Shown in pieces: positions 1 to 13,600 of a stretch of DNA of 64,000 bases. The stretch lies in the NCBI GenBank assembly GCA_038501625.1, contig JAZAYU010000009.1, forward strand, positions 3,781,001 through 3,845,000, read 5' to 3'. Source of the DNA: Corbicula japonica. Its lineage: Eukaryota; Mollusca; Bivalvia; Venerida; Cyrenidae. The notes below the pieces were generated by a model. It saw nothing but the letters and a program-made list of their open reading frames with translations, searched no databases and was not told the DNA's origin. Positions within the stretch are counted from its first letter, which is position 1, and the number at the start of each line of letters is the position of its first letter. The position numbers and the translations under genes were made by a program.

Positions 1-1650
1 GTGGCACCCTAAAGAAACACATTGCCATGCATAGATTGACAATGTTATGTTGTTTTATTGTGGATAGCAATTAGTGACGTAGTTCTAAATGAAATAAACA
101 TTCGTATATCTTCGCATAAAAGTCCTGGGAAGGCAAATGGATGCACATCAACGCTATAGTACTGTGTATACTGAATTTTTATATGTGGACTGAACTGTAA
201 TGTTTAATTTATTATATTGTGAGAAATGACTAAAGTTTTCAGAACATACAACATAAGGTGTTTCATAAGTTATTATTCAAGTTTTATAAATTTAGTAATA
301 CAATTTTAGAGAAAATGTCTGGTGGGAGTATGTAAAATAAGGTTTAAATTCAAAAGAGTGATATGCTCGGTCAATCGGAAATTTTGATTTCTAAGATGTA
401 ACATTTATTTCATAATTTATCTCTGACCGTTAATACATGCATCCCTAATCGAAAATGAAAGGCTAGAGAAAGGGCATTACAAATTTCTCTAATTGACAGA
501 AAAACGGACAACAGGGTACGACAACAGAAATGCACAATCACGTCTACTCCGAGAGGTAAAATATATTTTGTCTTTATTTTAATATTAATTTAATGACTAT
601 AAACATGATAAAATGGCATTTATTATTTAGTTGTTTCAGGTAAATCAAAGGTAAACGGGCATTGTTATACAAGTCTAAAAGTTCTACAAGTTTATTCACG
701 AATCTTCAATAAAACACGAATCTCTGTTGGTTTACTGTCTTGAGGAAAGCTTTATTATGTAATAAAACATTTTACTTTTCGCTGTAAATATAGTAATTTT
801 ATTAAGTTATGTCAGAATTCTAAAATTTCAATTTATGTTAAAATTATGAACATAATTATGTCATTTAAAGTATCCTTAGAATTAACAAAACGAAAATCAA
901 ATTGAGTTTGTTTAACCTAAGCATTATCCATTTCAACAATTTGGAAATCACAAACAGACCCAGCAAGTGACATGAACGCATATACCCTTGATGTTATGTA
1001 TGAAATTAACTTGCACAATAACATTGCTACAAGCATGCATCGACAGCATTACATCAAGCAGAACTAACGCGAAAAACAAACCAACATGCATATGCTTGCA
1101 TGTTCGCACATTTTTAATCATTGGTAAGTGGTAGTTCAATTGATGTGTCGTCTGTGCACAGGGTATTGAACTTCTAGAAGTAAAAGAATGCGGATAACTG
1201 TCGCAGCACACTTCTTTCAACGCTTTATACCTGCTTAGAAAATTATGTATTTTCTAATTTTCTTAAAATGAAATGGAGCGAGCGAGCATTTGGATAGCAT
1301 GTCAAAAAGATTGTTTTAAAATGAATCATAATTACATATATATTTTATTTATATTATTTCTCCAATAAAAAGAAATCTAGCATGGGTAATGTTTTCAAAA
1401 ACGATATATGTATATCATAGATGTTCTCAAATCAGCTTTCTAAATTATATATTTAATGTTTGAGGAATCAAAATGTAACACTCCTATTTTACGCCTGGTG
1501 AGATCTTCTTTCAAACTCCATAAGATAGAATACAGATGTTGTTGAATTGATAACGAACAAAAAAGCAATTAACCTGCCCAAACTACTTTTTTCGATTGCC
1601 TTTCTTTAATAATGAAAATGCAAATGAATTGTAAGCATATTGCATTTTTT
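1..1650. other. Intergenic, AT-rich
   Basis: No coding-like stretch or recognisable repeat. Short open frames here are AT-rich and without splice context. Confidence 0.5.
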
Positions 1651-1654
1651 AAAG

Positions 1655-2222
1655 TAAACAGAAGAGACCGTCGAAGACGGGTGATGCTCCCAGAATTGGT
1701 ACAAAAACGGTTACAGTAGATAACTATTGAGGTGAATTTTGAAAATGATGCAGCGCTATAAAATCAGACATAATCAAACCTGCGCGCGACATGCCGTCTC
1801 CTTATGGTGATTTTTTGATTTCTGTGAAATAATTTAAACATACAACTTCAAATAACAAAGTTATGAGCCGGACAAGATGTTGCTTCAAGTTCATGCTGTG
1901 GCCTTGACCTTTAAATTAGCGAACTGAAGGTTGCGCGAGACAGGTCGTCTCAATATGGTGATCATTTCTGTGAAATAATTTTAAAATCCAACTTCAAAGT
2001 TATGGGCCGGAAACGATGTTGCAAGAAGGTCATGCGGTGACTTTGACCTTCACGGTAGCGACCAAAATGTTTGCGCGTGACACGTCGTCTCCATGTGGTG
2101 ATCATTTCTCTGAAATAATTTTTAAAATCCGACTTCAAATAAAATATTATGGGCCGGACAAAAAGGACGGACGGACAACCCGGAGACAATATGCTCCCCC
2201 GAATTTCTTCGGGTAGCATAAA
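1655..2222. repeat. Interspersed element with about 150-base internal repeats
   Basis: Two to three degenerate units share blocks such as gtgaaataattt, acttcaaa, ttatgggccgga and gtcatgcggtgactttgacc. The element seems bounded by gtgatgctccc at the left and a gtagcataaa end at the right, preceded by a ggacggacgga run. Such ends are typical of bivalve non-autonomous elements. The open frames inside are not genes. Confidence 0.7.
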
Positions 2223-2370
2223 AATATATACTGCTCAAAGCAAATATAGATTTGTTGGTTATTATGGTCTTGTTTATGGTTGAACTTAGCAGATTTGAAA
2301 AAATGTATAAAGCAATATCTTTTTAATAAAGAAAGACAGTGTTGATGGGATAATTGGAATTAGGCGTAAA

Positions 2371-2708
2371 GTCGTCTTTTCTTCAACTGACTCTCGCTTT
2401 AATTTTTTAAGGCAGCTTTCATTTTCGCCAGTTTATTTCGGTAAAAGACAAGAGCTTATAAGGTCATTCAGCAAAACAAATAGTTCAGATCTATATGTTG
2501 TTTAATCAGTTTAAATACTTGTTTAAAAAATATTTATATCAAAGTTATTGTTTAACAGTCCCACTGGGTACCTTTCTAGTAAATAATCACTTATCAAAAT
2601 AATTTACCACAGTTGATTTCACTCTTTTAATCTGACGTTTCCGCCTTAAGGCCTTTATCAAATTTTACAAATATCACAAATTTCTACATTATGATAACAT
2701 ACATGTAA
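2371..2708 (+). repeat. Direct repeat, copy A (about 340 bases)
   Basis: Nearly the same sequence recurs at 3180-3521, including cttataaggtcattcagcaa and accacagttga, with small indels. Confidence 0.85.
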
Positions 2709-3179
2709 GCGATTACTCAATGACCTTACCAATAGTGGAGCACCTGGAGGCAAATCAACAAAAACACGATGCTAGGAATAGAAGAAACAAATAGAGCATC
2801 TAGGTTCTTTTACAACATTTCTCTATAAAACCTTCATTAATAGAATGCATATGTTCCTAGTCTTTTTGTCTCTTTTGGTTCTGCCTTAGCAGTATCAGGT
2901 GGACTTAACGTTAGTCAAATGTTAGTACTACTTGATGAGTCTGCTCTTTTGAATATAACCTTGTCTTTTTCAGTCAGGAATGCTTTATTTACCAGATGCA
3001 AAAGGAAATTAACCGCTATTATACAATAAAGCACTCAATTTATATAATACTTGTATTAAGAATAATACTTATAAATGTAACTTTTATCACTTGATTTTAT
3101 TGTGTGCTTTTCTTATGTTGCTGGGGAAACTTGGAAGAAAGTGAAATATGCATATCTGGAATGGCCAAAGTCGCGTCAA

Positions 3180-3521
3180 GTCGTCGGTTCTTCAACTAGT
3201 TCTCGCCTAAATTTTGTAAAGCTTTCATTTTCGCCAGTTTATTTCGGTAAATGACAAGAGCTTATAAGGTCATTCAGCAAAACAAACAGTACTGATCTAT
3301 ATGTTATTTAATCAGTTTAAATACTTGTTTAAAACAATATATATCATAGTTATTGTTTAACAGTCCCACGTCCCACTGGGTGCCTCTCTAGTAAAATAAT
3401 CACTAATCAAAATAATTTACCACAGTTGACTCCACACTTTTAATCTGACGTTTCAGCCTTACGGCCTTTATCAAATTTTACAAATCGCACAAAATTCTAC
3501 ATTCTGATAACATACATGTAA
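3180..3521 (+). repeat. Direct repeat, copy B
   Basis: Second copy of the block at 2371-2708; it carries a short internal duplication (cagtcccacgtcccactggg). Confidence 0.85.
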
Positions 3522-4214
3522 CCCATTACCGGAGATATTCAATATTTCGACCCAAGCCCCTTTACCCACAAAGTGTCCAGCAAAAATCCCTGAATCTAGC
3601 AACTCTATCTGTTGATCAAACCATGTTAATCTGGGACAGTGGCAGTTTCTGGATCAGCAAAACCACAAATTTGACCGTATCAATGGCTAATTCATAAAAT
3701 ATGGTGTCTCTTTCAGATCTTCAGTCGTTGTGATATAATAAACACAGGTGAATTTCTACCTGTTTAATGTGTCGATTATAAGAATTCCCAAAATAGTCAT
3801 CACATGACTTTTTGTTTAGGAATTTTCGACTTATTATTATTAAACATTCCATAATATATATTGAATCGTAATGGTATCCCCGTATCTTGCTTTTATACAT
3901 TGTTATTTACTAGGTCAAAATGCAAGCATTAATTTCATTTGATGTAAAACTTAATTTGACACAGCGGATGAATTTTGATATATTTGTCTTAAAATATAAA
4001 AAAAATGTAATTATATCTACTGAAATTATGTTGAGATCCGATTTTGTTACAGAATGGTCTGAATTAGATTTATTAACTGCCTTTTCTCAAAACCAATGTC
4101 CATTTCGTATCAGGAATATCACGAACTTTCATTTGATACCAAATTCCATTATTTTCTCGAATTTCTTTTAAAGGTACATTCCACCTTAAGCAATAAGATT
4201 ATCTAATTTTACAT

Positions 4215-4690
4215 TCAACATAATCAAGTTGATGGGTAGGTTGAAGCTAATTCACCAAGACAACTTGTTTGTTCGTATGAGAACCTGTTGGGATCAGTGT
4301 GAGGTTGATGCACCATAGAACCTGTGCCCAAGGTTATAAAACTGAGCATGGAAACCAGTCTCAAATCTCAAGCATTTGATTGGCTGAAATGGCGACCAGT
4401 CGCCATTTCAGCCAATCAGATGCTTGAGATTTGAGACTGGTTTCCAATCTCAGCTTTATCACCTTCAGTCCAGGTATAAACCTGTAGTGACAAATTATGT
4501 TGCCCCTCGCTGACGAGGCGCTTCTCGTCAGGTTCTCTTTTTTCATTTATTGTTTTTGGTGTCCTGTTTGAAATTGATCATTTTATGAACCCTTGCTTTC
4601 TTTTCCACTCTACGTTTTGGCTGCGTGGAGAGATTGTGCTCTCTGGGTAGCGCAATTCCTAATAGAAACAAGTCACTTTTTAATCTATAA
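4215..4690. repeat. Interspersed repeat R1 copy, split by a MITE
   Basis: Flanking parts (gagaacctgttggga; gtgtcctgtttgaaattgatc; ggctgcgtggagaga) match the fuller copy at 48807-49325. A palindromic MITE sits inside. Confidence 0.6.
4327..4472. mobile_element. Palindromic MITE P1, copy 1
   Basis: About 146 bases forming an almost perfect palindrome around gcgaccagtcgc. The arms hold ggttataaaactgag, accagtctcaaatctcaagc and gattggctgaaat with their complements. No coding capacity. Confidence 0.9.
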
Positions 4691-4715
4691 TTACAACTTT
4701 TTGGGAAACAATTGC

Positions 4716-4807
4716 CCACGGTTATAAAACTGAGCAGTCGCCATTTCAGCCAATCAGATGCTTGAGATTTGAGACTGGTTTTTAAATTCAGTTTTATAAC
4801 CTTGGCA
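4716..4807. mobile_element. MITE P1, copy 2 (internally deleted)
   Basis: Keeps the outer left end (ggttataaaactgag) and the whole right arm but lacks most of the left arm, so only one CCAAT box remains. Confidence 0.85.
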
Positions 4808-4839
4808 CAATATCGAGAAGAGTATAACAACAGTACCAT

Positions 4840-7519
4840 ACAAACATTTTTTAAAATGTTTATGTTCTTTTTGTTTTCATGTTATTGACTTTAACATTAG
4901 ACACCAGAATAAAAAGATATTGATCAAGGAGACACATTAATTTTTGTCGAAATGTTGTTTTTATAAACTTATTAATAATACTGCGTCCAATCGCGGGAAC
5001 ATGCCACCTGGAAATCCAGCTTGTATTATAAGTATTTTAATTTGATAACTAGGTTATTTACATGATGAATTAAATGTGTCTTGTTAACACAAACAGGGTA
5101 ATTTTCATATGATATGATTTTTTAAACTATAAAATTATATATGGGTGAGGGAAATACGATTGTATGAACAATAAATGTCCGGCAATCAGTTATATAAGAA
5201 AACAATAGAATGCATTTTGCTTTAGTGGTTAGAGTAAATTGTTGTCCTTGTCTGCTTAATGGGCAGCGAGTAAATATTCCAAGTTTGGTTGCTTGTAGAG
5301 CTAAAATATTAAAATCTTAGTAAACAACCACATTAAATTTGCAAGAAGCATAAATAAATTTTGTTGAGCAGGAGTCATTAATAAAACTTTGTGTACACTT
5401 ATTGAGGATGATTAATAATCCAAGTTTTGAGCTACATGATAATAAGTAAGTTATTTTGAACTTTTATCTAAAATTTTAAAATGTTCGTATTTAATAAAGC
5501 AACTTTTAGACTGATTTAAGTTCGTTAGTACTTTTCCTCGATTTTCAATATATTTCAATACATTTCTTCTAGAAACCTGTTTTCCTTAAAGAAAGAAACC
5601 AATTACAAGTAAGATGTATTGGGAAAGCCAGAGACAAATTTGTCAAAACCCATGCGTCAATGCCATAATTTATAATGAAGTCGGAAATGCTTTGCCTTCA
5701 TCTGAACACGTGGCCAGTTTAGATACTGAAGATTAGTTTACCACCACTCAATCATGTCTTGTTTTTATAACAACCACATTTTTTGGATATGTGAAGTCTG
5801 CTGATAACAAGAAAAATATTGTTCTTCGTCGGCACTGTTTCGTGTCGTCATTCATTATGTATTATTATTTGCCTTTGTCTTAACGATATCTTATAAGCTA
5901 GGGTGTCATTGCAACATGGACCGTAAACTTTAAACTAATCAAGCCGAGAAATCACACGTATTCAAACAATAATGGAAATGTATACATTACTTTTATATCT
6001 GGCGTATAAAATTAAGGGCAAATTCCTACCAGCACGGAATTTTTGTGTCAAGCTTTGCGATGTTAAACTATACCAAGTTTCTTGAGTTTGAAATTAATAT
6101 TTTAAAAAATGTTGAATTATGAAAACCACCATCAACACCAAAACCTACACAACAACAACAACATGAAATTATCCCCCCCTTTCACAGAATACTGAATAAT
6201 TATTACTGTGGATGGTTTAGAAGCGAACTCTCATCAAAAGTTACATAACATATATATGGTTAGCCGCGCAGTTTAAATAAAAAGAAATTTACTCGGAACA
6301 CCCATTCATTTTCTCACAAAGATTATAATATTCAAGATAATATAACACTGATAACCTAATAGTTTGTAATTAACTGCAGCACGCCTTCATAATAACATTC
6401 ATTTACCGAAGAATGTTCTTTTTATCATACATGATATCCAGAAAATACACGTTTTAGTTCAAGATAGTGTGTAGCCCCTGGGCTGTAGATCTAAGCCAAC
6501 CACAAAAAATGGTTCTTTACTTTCCTTTCGTTCAAAGTAATATCTTTGAAAACTGTAATAAAATTTTCAGTGCACTTTCTTTGAAGAGCTGTTAAAATAT
6601 TTCGTTAATCTCACAGAGGCGCTGAGATTAAACACACCAAACAATGCGAGTTAATTCAAAGCAAAATCAAAGAATTTGTAAAATTCTTCTGTTATCTTAC
6701 ACATGAATGAAAATGAAACACCGTTTGATAGTGCAAAGAATTCGAAACCAACAGGATTTGGGTTTTGGTAATCTTTTCATATCTCATTTACTGTATTAAA
6801 CATGTGTAGCACTTAGATACGCTGTGCTTTTTGGTGTGTTATGAAAAATACGGACTTTTTTTCCTCTCTCTCTCTTTGAAGGTGAACAAACTAATGTAAA
6901 GAGTACAAGTTTATAAGTTATCAATATTTTAATAGCTAAAGCTCTCCAAAAATATATTTTTGAGTATTTGGTAACCTTTAAGATTAACTACATATGTGGA
7001 CACATTACCATATTATCATTAACTCATAATGTGTCCAGTTTTATTATTAATGCATGTTTACGCATAGTACTTTTGTAAGAAGCGATAACATATTCAAAGT
7101 TGAAATGAAGCCAATTTCATTTAAATAGCAGAATGCAGAATGAGCAACTGATATTTGTAACACATTTACTGAGATTGGGAAAGAAATAAAAACTTTATCA
7201 GGACCACTCCTAGGATCGTTAATTGTAATTTGAAATCATTTAAAACACATCTACATTATTAGACGGAAATTTGTTCCACTACTATTACAAACTCTGCTTC
7301 AACCAATTTCCGATTCGTGCTCAATCAAAAATGTTTTGGCTACATCTTGAGGTCAAAAGTCGTTTGTCGCTAGCGAAGAAAAAAATGCAAAAAAAGTACT
7401 ATCATTCATTCATTTATCCTTTCTTTCACCAGCTAAGAGTTAATGCAAGTAGAAGATTAGAGATAAGTTGCTGTTGTTTTAAAAGAAAATTATTAATTTT
7501 ATGGAATTATTTTACGGAC
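4840..7519. other. Intergenic sequence upstream of TRPC
   Basis: AT-rich sequence with no repeat or gene I can support. It presumably contains the TRPC promoter, but I see no convincing core-promoter motif. Confidence 0.4.
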
Positions 7520-7617
7520 ATGACATCGGAAGTCGAAATGAACGGAGGGAGAGGCTGGAAAGGTCGTGGTATGTTACGCGCATCTAGGAAAAACAAACAT
7601 CTCGTCGTGCGTCTCTC
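7520..7617 (+). CDS. TRPC exon 1 (N-terminus)
   Basis: This exon encodes 32 codons plus two bases, beginning [10 protein letters not shown] and rich in Gly, Arg and Lys. It ends at a strong donor (gtaagt at 7618) in phase 2, exactly what exon 2 at 13207 needs (one base completes a Ser codon). The reading frame stays open upstream to 7271, but that part is AT-rich and unlike coding sequence, so I chose the ATG at 7520 (G at -3). An alternative is initiation at the ATG at 13253 inside exon 2, which has A at -3. Short basic N-termini before the ankyrin repeats are usual in TRPC proteins. Confidence 0.6.
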
Positions 7618-10600
7618 GTAAGTAAACGATTCTTCGTGGCACAAAGCTTAATCATTTTTGACAGTGATTGTTGAACTGTATGTCTTATATTTTAAATTTG
7701 TATTTCATGGTTTCGTATTTACACTATCGCAAGCAAATAAAATCATGTTGTATGGGCGATTTAACATTAATGTGCAAAATGTAGTTTTTTTTTTCTCAAG
7801 GTTTTCAAGTAAGACTAAATGTATACAATTGACGGCCTTTTAAAATATTCTTAAGCTCAGAATAGAAACTGTATGTCGCATCATTTCAAACAAATGGGTA
7901 TAAATTGAACATTATTTAAACTCAAATGCAAAAATCCATGAACCGTAAACAAAAATTAAGGCGAGACACTTGACGAATATTTATGAAGCCAATATTGAAA
8001 TACATCTAAAGCAGTTTTGCAAGTTTGACACTTTTCTATTATTGTTTATGTTATGTTAACTGCATTTGATGATTTCGCCCACAGTTTCTGAGACTCAAAC
8101 CGGTTTTTGTTTTAAATAAAAGTGAAATAAGAAAGCTATTAATTGTTTCGGTCCCCATTGAAGGGTACCCCGTATTTCTCTTTTGTTTTGCAATTATCTC
8201 TTTCGTTTTTAATGTGAGATAATAAAAAATATATCCGTATACTAAATATATTTATATATTGGATCAAACCTGGGTATCGGCACTAACACTTGCAAAACGT
8301 ATTTTTCTCTTTTTTTAGTTGTAAAGACAACCTTGGTTCAAAATTATTCCATTCATCAAAATCTTTAACATTGTTTCAACTTAAGAAAAAGAGAACAAGT
8401 TACGAAATACGCGAAGCGTAAGATGTTGATCGGGATATTCGATAGGGTAACGCACTGTCTTCGAGAGCATTCAAATAATTGAAACAAGATAAAGAAAATA
8501 GATAAACAGCGTCTCTTTTGTTAACTGCGTCGGGTCATGCGTTAATGTTTTCCCAAAGATTTGCTCACAATGTCAAATCAACGGATCTCATTGGGGGAAC
8601 GTGCCTAAAATAATTGCCTCATTTTGTTTGTCAGATGCGCGGAAGCAAACTATTGTTAAGTAGAACCTGTCAATTTCCAGCGCAATTGAATGGAGGCTCT
8701 ATTCCACTTAATTGGAGAATTACTCTAGTCACAATTTCAGAGTCGTATTGCTTGCTGAAACACTTTTTGTCTTAAGAATATTGTTGTATTGTTAGAATTT
8801 AACATAGTTTATTTAATAGAATATGTGCGAATAAAGCCCGGAACGTTGTCAGAAAAGATATAAAAGCTGCGAGATCCTTTTGTTCAGGTTTGTCTGCAGC
8901 CCGGGGCTAGGCGGCGTGGGCAAATATTAATGATCCTGTACAGGCTGAGATAAACCGAACTTTCAATAATTTCTTGATTGCCATGTTAGACAGCTTTCAC
9001 TTTTCCCGTTTTATCTATTCAATTGGGAAATGCTGAATATGGAGACAGAGGATGCAGAAAAATAAAATTTTCTTTACAATTATTTTTTCGAATATGATAA
9101 AAGGTGGAAATGGCGTAACTGATAAAGGTTGTATGGAGCTGCTGGGTGCTTAGGGAATTTACGATCTAGTCAACATTGTTTACTGCGCAGAAGCAGCGTG
9201 TTGCTGAGGAGTTTGAATTTCCTATGGTAGATATTATTTAACAAAAATTAGTTAGTATTACGTTATGTCTAAATTTTCTATAATTTAGTGAAATACCAAT
9301 TTACCACTCAGGTGATAATAATAATGATTCTGCGCCCTTAGAAATAATTTTGTTTGCCATTGTGGTATTTATGTCTTGAGATTTTAGATCAAATTGAATA
9401 ACGTCAATGTTTAAGTTAAAGGTTATGGGTTTTTGCCCAGTGTTTCGATGGGCATGATCAACTAGCTTTAAGCCATGCCGTTGTCAATTTTTAAAATTAT
9501 TTTTTTAACATACGAATGCAAAAACTCATTTAAGGCATCGCCACACTCCTCCCAATCCTATTCATCGATAAAATAAAAATCATCAAATCTCAGTAATGAC
9601 AAAATGCCATTCAATGAAACTTTGCACTAATGAAGGTTACTAATGTATCTTTATTTTGCATACAGTAAGACAAAATAGAAAAGTAAAGAAACAAAGCTAG
9701 ACCTAAAAATTCCTTGAATTCTATTTACATAAATTCACAAAAACTAGGCGATGCAGAACATAACTTTAAATTCCCTCGTGAGCGCAATGATACTGACAAG
9801 AAAATTTTGTGTACTTTGTAAAAAACGTTCAACTATTACAAGAGAAATCAGTGATTCTCATCAGTTTACGCGACCAGGAAATTGAAGGTCAAACACACTT
9901 TTACTAATATCTCGTAAAGTTTACATAAGTAAATCATGAGGACACAATAAATTGTTGTCAGTATCATATTACTCATGTGGGCATTTAAAATGATGTTTTG
10001 TGTTCTTTAGTTTTTGTGAATTTTTGTAAATAGAAGTTGAGGGAATTTTTAGATCTCGCTATTTTTCTTTACTTTTCTTATATGTCTTACCATCTGTAAA
10101 ATAAAGATACATTAATAACATACACTTGTGCAAAGTTTCATTTAACAGCATTTTGCCGTTATTGAGCTTTTGATAATTTTCTTTTTATCGATGAATAGAA
10201 TTGGGAGGAGTGTGGCAGGCCCTTAAATGATTTCTAAGTTGCGTTTAAATGAATGGTGTTAATTTAAAATGGAGAATTATGTTTTCACAATCTATTCTAG
10301 GCTTACATTGATTGCTTTAACGGCATGTTAGACTTTCCAGAGCTTCATTTTGCATCTGTACATTAACTATTAAAATATTGTTAAGCATGAGAAATATAAA
10401 CAATTGCTTTTAAACACACTGTTGCAAAATGAGATTTTAGGTCATTGCAAATAAATATTATTTTAAATAGATATGCAGAAATTATCACTGAATACAATAC
10501 CTACATGTTGAAAGATTTATGTTTAATGTGACCATTTACTACTTTGACGTTTGGAATATCTTTAATGATTATCTTTTAAAGTTACTAGCACTCGTTCAAG

Positions 10601-13600
10601 TGGCACATAATCTGTGTCCATTCAAATAGGGACATAATCTGACCACATCATTAGTTTTATATTCATGGCACACAGATGGAAAACGGAAACAAGATTTGCT
10701 TAAAAGACAATTCAATCAAAATCACATGCGACCAGGTTTTTATCCAGAACAGACATTTAGTAGAGGCTGAATTGTCATTGCCTAGAAATTGGAACTACTT
10801 GCATTGGATTTCCTTTTTAAGAAAATGGAATTGTTTCATATAATATGTTCAATAATAGTAGAAATCGAATAATTAAAAAAATAATTAAAAACATATGTAA
10901 TAAGTTGTACATAACCAATTGTTTTTTTTTGTTTATTTTTACTTCAAACTCTAAGTCAGAATTTGGTTCTTTGATTTTTTTTAAGGTCTTACTCCGTTCG
11001 TCATTGCAAAGTCATAAACAAAAAAAGAAAAACATCAAATTCTCTCAAATGCCTCAATGTAGCTCAATAAAACTTTGCACAACTCAATGTTATTCATATA
11101 TGTTTAATTTACATATTCTAAGAAAAGTTAGAACAGTTAAGAAAAAAAGTTAGACCTAAAAAATCTCTAAAATTCTATTTTTCTGTTCTATTTTTCTGTT
11201 CTAACTTTTCTTAACGTATGTAAAATAATTATACACTTAAAGCATTGATTTGTGCAAAGTTTGATGTAACTGCATTGTGTTTGAGAGATTTTGATATTTT
11301 GTCTATGACATAGCAAAGACGAATGGAGCAATACCTTAAAGGCTTATTGACATCAGCCTAACTCCTCCGTTGTGAATAGAGACTCCAAGTCTACGTTGGT
11401 AAACGTTTTAACTTCCTTAGATAATACGCGGCCGGGCAAAAAGATACTCATATCAAAAGTAATTATTTAACTAAGCATTACTAAAATTTCGTAGACTCAG
11501 ACATTTCATAAATCAAGTATTAACATTAACGCTAAAGCTGACCGAAACGCAAAAAAACTGCTAATGTCAAGAGTAAAATAAATTTGCACAACTGGCAAAT
11601 TTCTACCGTAATGGAGGAATGATTTTCGATAATGGAAAAAAGACAAATATGTATTTAATGAACATGTTTGTCGATAGTTTACATTACGTAAGTAGCGGAG
11701 ATATTGTTTTTAGCTTTGTAGATTTTATCAGTCCACATGTCAAGAAATAATGATGCAGACATAATAGTAAGTTGTTCTTCTTGAAAGTCCAGGTTTTCAG
11801 AAAATTACTTTGGTTTGTAGAACTGTCTATAGTGCCGTTAGTTTCATCAATTGAAGTTGCAAAGGCGCCATTATGGCAGGGATGCTAGCGAAGATGCGCA
11901 AGTAAATGCTCATTCACAAAAGTACATCGCTCCTTCATCATCGTCCCCTTGCGTCTTCTCCTTTGCGCATCAACAAAATGTTAAAGACTGTTTTATCATA
12001 ATAATTATATTATGTATTTCACATCTCTCTAATACATCTGTTTTTAAACGTTTTGGCTCAAAATTTACCAAAAATTTAAACTGTATTGTTAATTGCTCTA
12101 CTCATTAGGCTTTACAATTAAATCATTGACATGACAAAATGAAATAAAAAAAAACTCGAACTAGATGACAACTCTGCAATTTCAAACACAAATATATGAT
12201 ACAACATCAATTTTAAGATTTAAGTGTGTCCATTGAGTGAATATTTTATTCAATTATTTATTTAAAGAAATCATAAATGAAGGATTTAAACTCACTTGCT
12301 TGCAATTGTTGTTGGTTCCTGACAGCAAATTGTGTGTGATTAACAAGAAGAGAATATCATGTCAGGACAGGAAAAACTTTGTCTCTGAAAATTTATGTAA
12401 CCGCTATCTTAAGGAACATGCGATACAGCAAACTCTTTGAGAAATTTTGTCACTGATAAATTGTAAGTGGAAGTCTTAGCCACATAATTAATGATGTTTT
12501 TAAATGTTTGCTAAGAAATCCAAAACATAAGGAGGTATTGAATTATAAATGATAAGATCCGACCAGTTACATGTGGCATGTTCTTACACATGTGACTGGC
12601 TTAAACATTTGATGATGCATAATCGTGATTTAATGATGAACAATGGTGTTGTTTTGATGTCTTGATAATAGGGGTTTAAATATGTAATATACTGAATTAC
12701 AGTTTTAATAATAAATAGATCTATGTATAATACTTTTTACATAATTATGCAAATGATTCGTGACAACCTCTATTAAACGATCTCACGAATTCACAGTACA
12801 TATAATATAAGAGCTTCATCTCGTTCAACCTTCACCAGCCACAAATCACCCAGTCGCAGGCATCTGTTCGTCAACGTGAGGTCATTTCGCCGGGAAAGAT
12901 CAATGAGCTCGTTTCATATGTTACTGGTTGGATAAAAGCACCCCCCCATATCCCAACATTACTATTTTCATGAAGTGTATTCACCGGCTTCAATATTCTA
13001 TTATTTATATTAGGTACAGCCACGATAAATCGAAGGGTTTCGAACAATTTGGCATTCCGACAAATATTTCCACATCAAAAATAGTCCGGAGATCTTTATA
13101 GTTTTATTTTGTTAGTGAAAGAAAATTTGTGTTGTCGTCTTGTAGAATTCGCTGTCATTGATTTGTTAAATCACACAACGATTAACAATATATATTTGTA
13201 TTCCAGGGGAAGTGAGTACGGCACGACAGCGGACCACAAACGGTCGTCAACAATGCCATCCCAGGGCTCACTTTTCACCAACTTCGAAGATGTGCAGGTA
13301 AGATTTTGTAGCCTACAATTACTTTGGATAATTAAAGATGGATTCTAGGTAAATGAGTAAATGTTTATTTATTACCTTTTTTTCTGACCTGTTGTTGTAT
13401 ATTGTCAAGTATTTGTTAAAATATTAATAAAGTTATTAGATTAGGGCTTGGTCTTTATAAGGATTTTTTTTTAAAAAAAGCTTTAACATCTCCAAACCAT
13501 AATCGTATTTAATATGATAAGAAATGTTGATCGGCCAAACTTGATTTCTTTTATTTTTCATTTCACATCCACAAAAAAAGTCAGGTGGTGATCAGGGGTG

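Noticed and set aside
948..1220. 90-codon minus-strand open frame
   Set aside because: Cys/His-rich by chance in AT-rich DNA; no splice sites or family resemblance.
7271..7519. Upstream extension of TRPC exon 1 (83 further codons)
   Set aside because: The frame is open but AT-rich and lysine/phenylalanine-heavy, unlike TRPC N-termini; treated as 5' leader.
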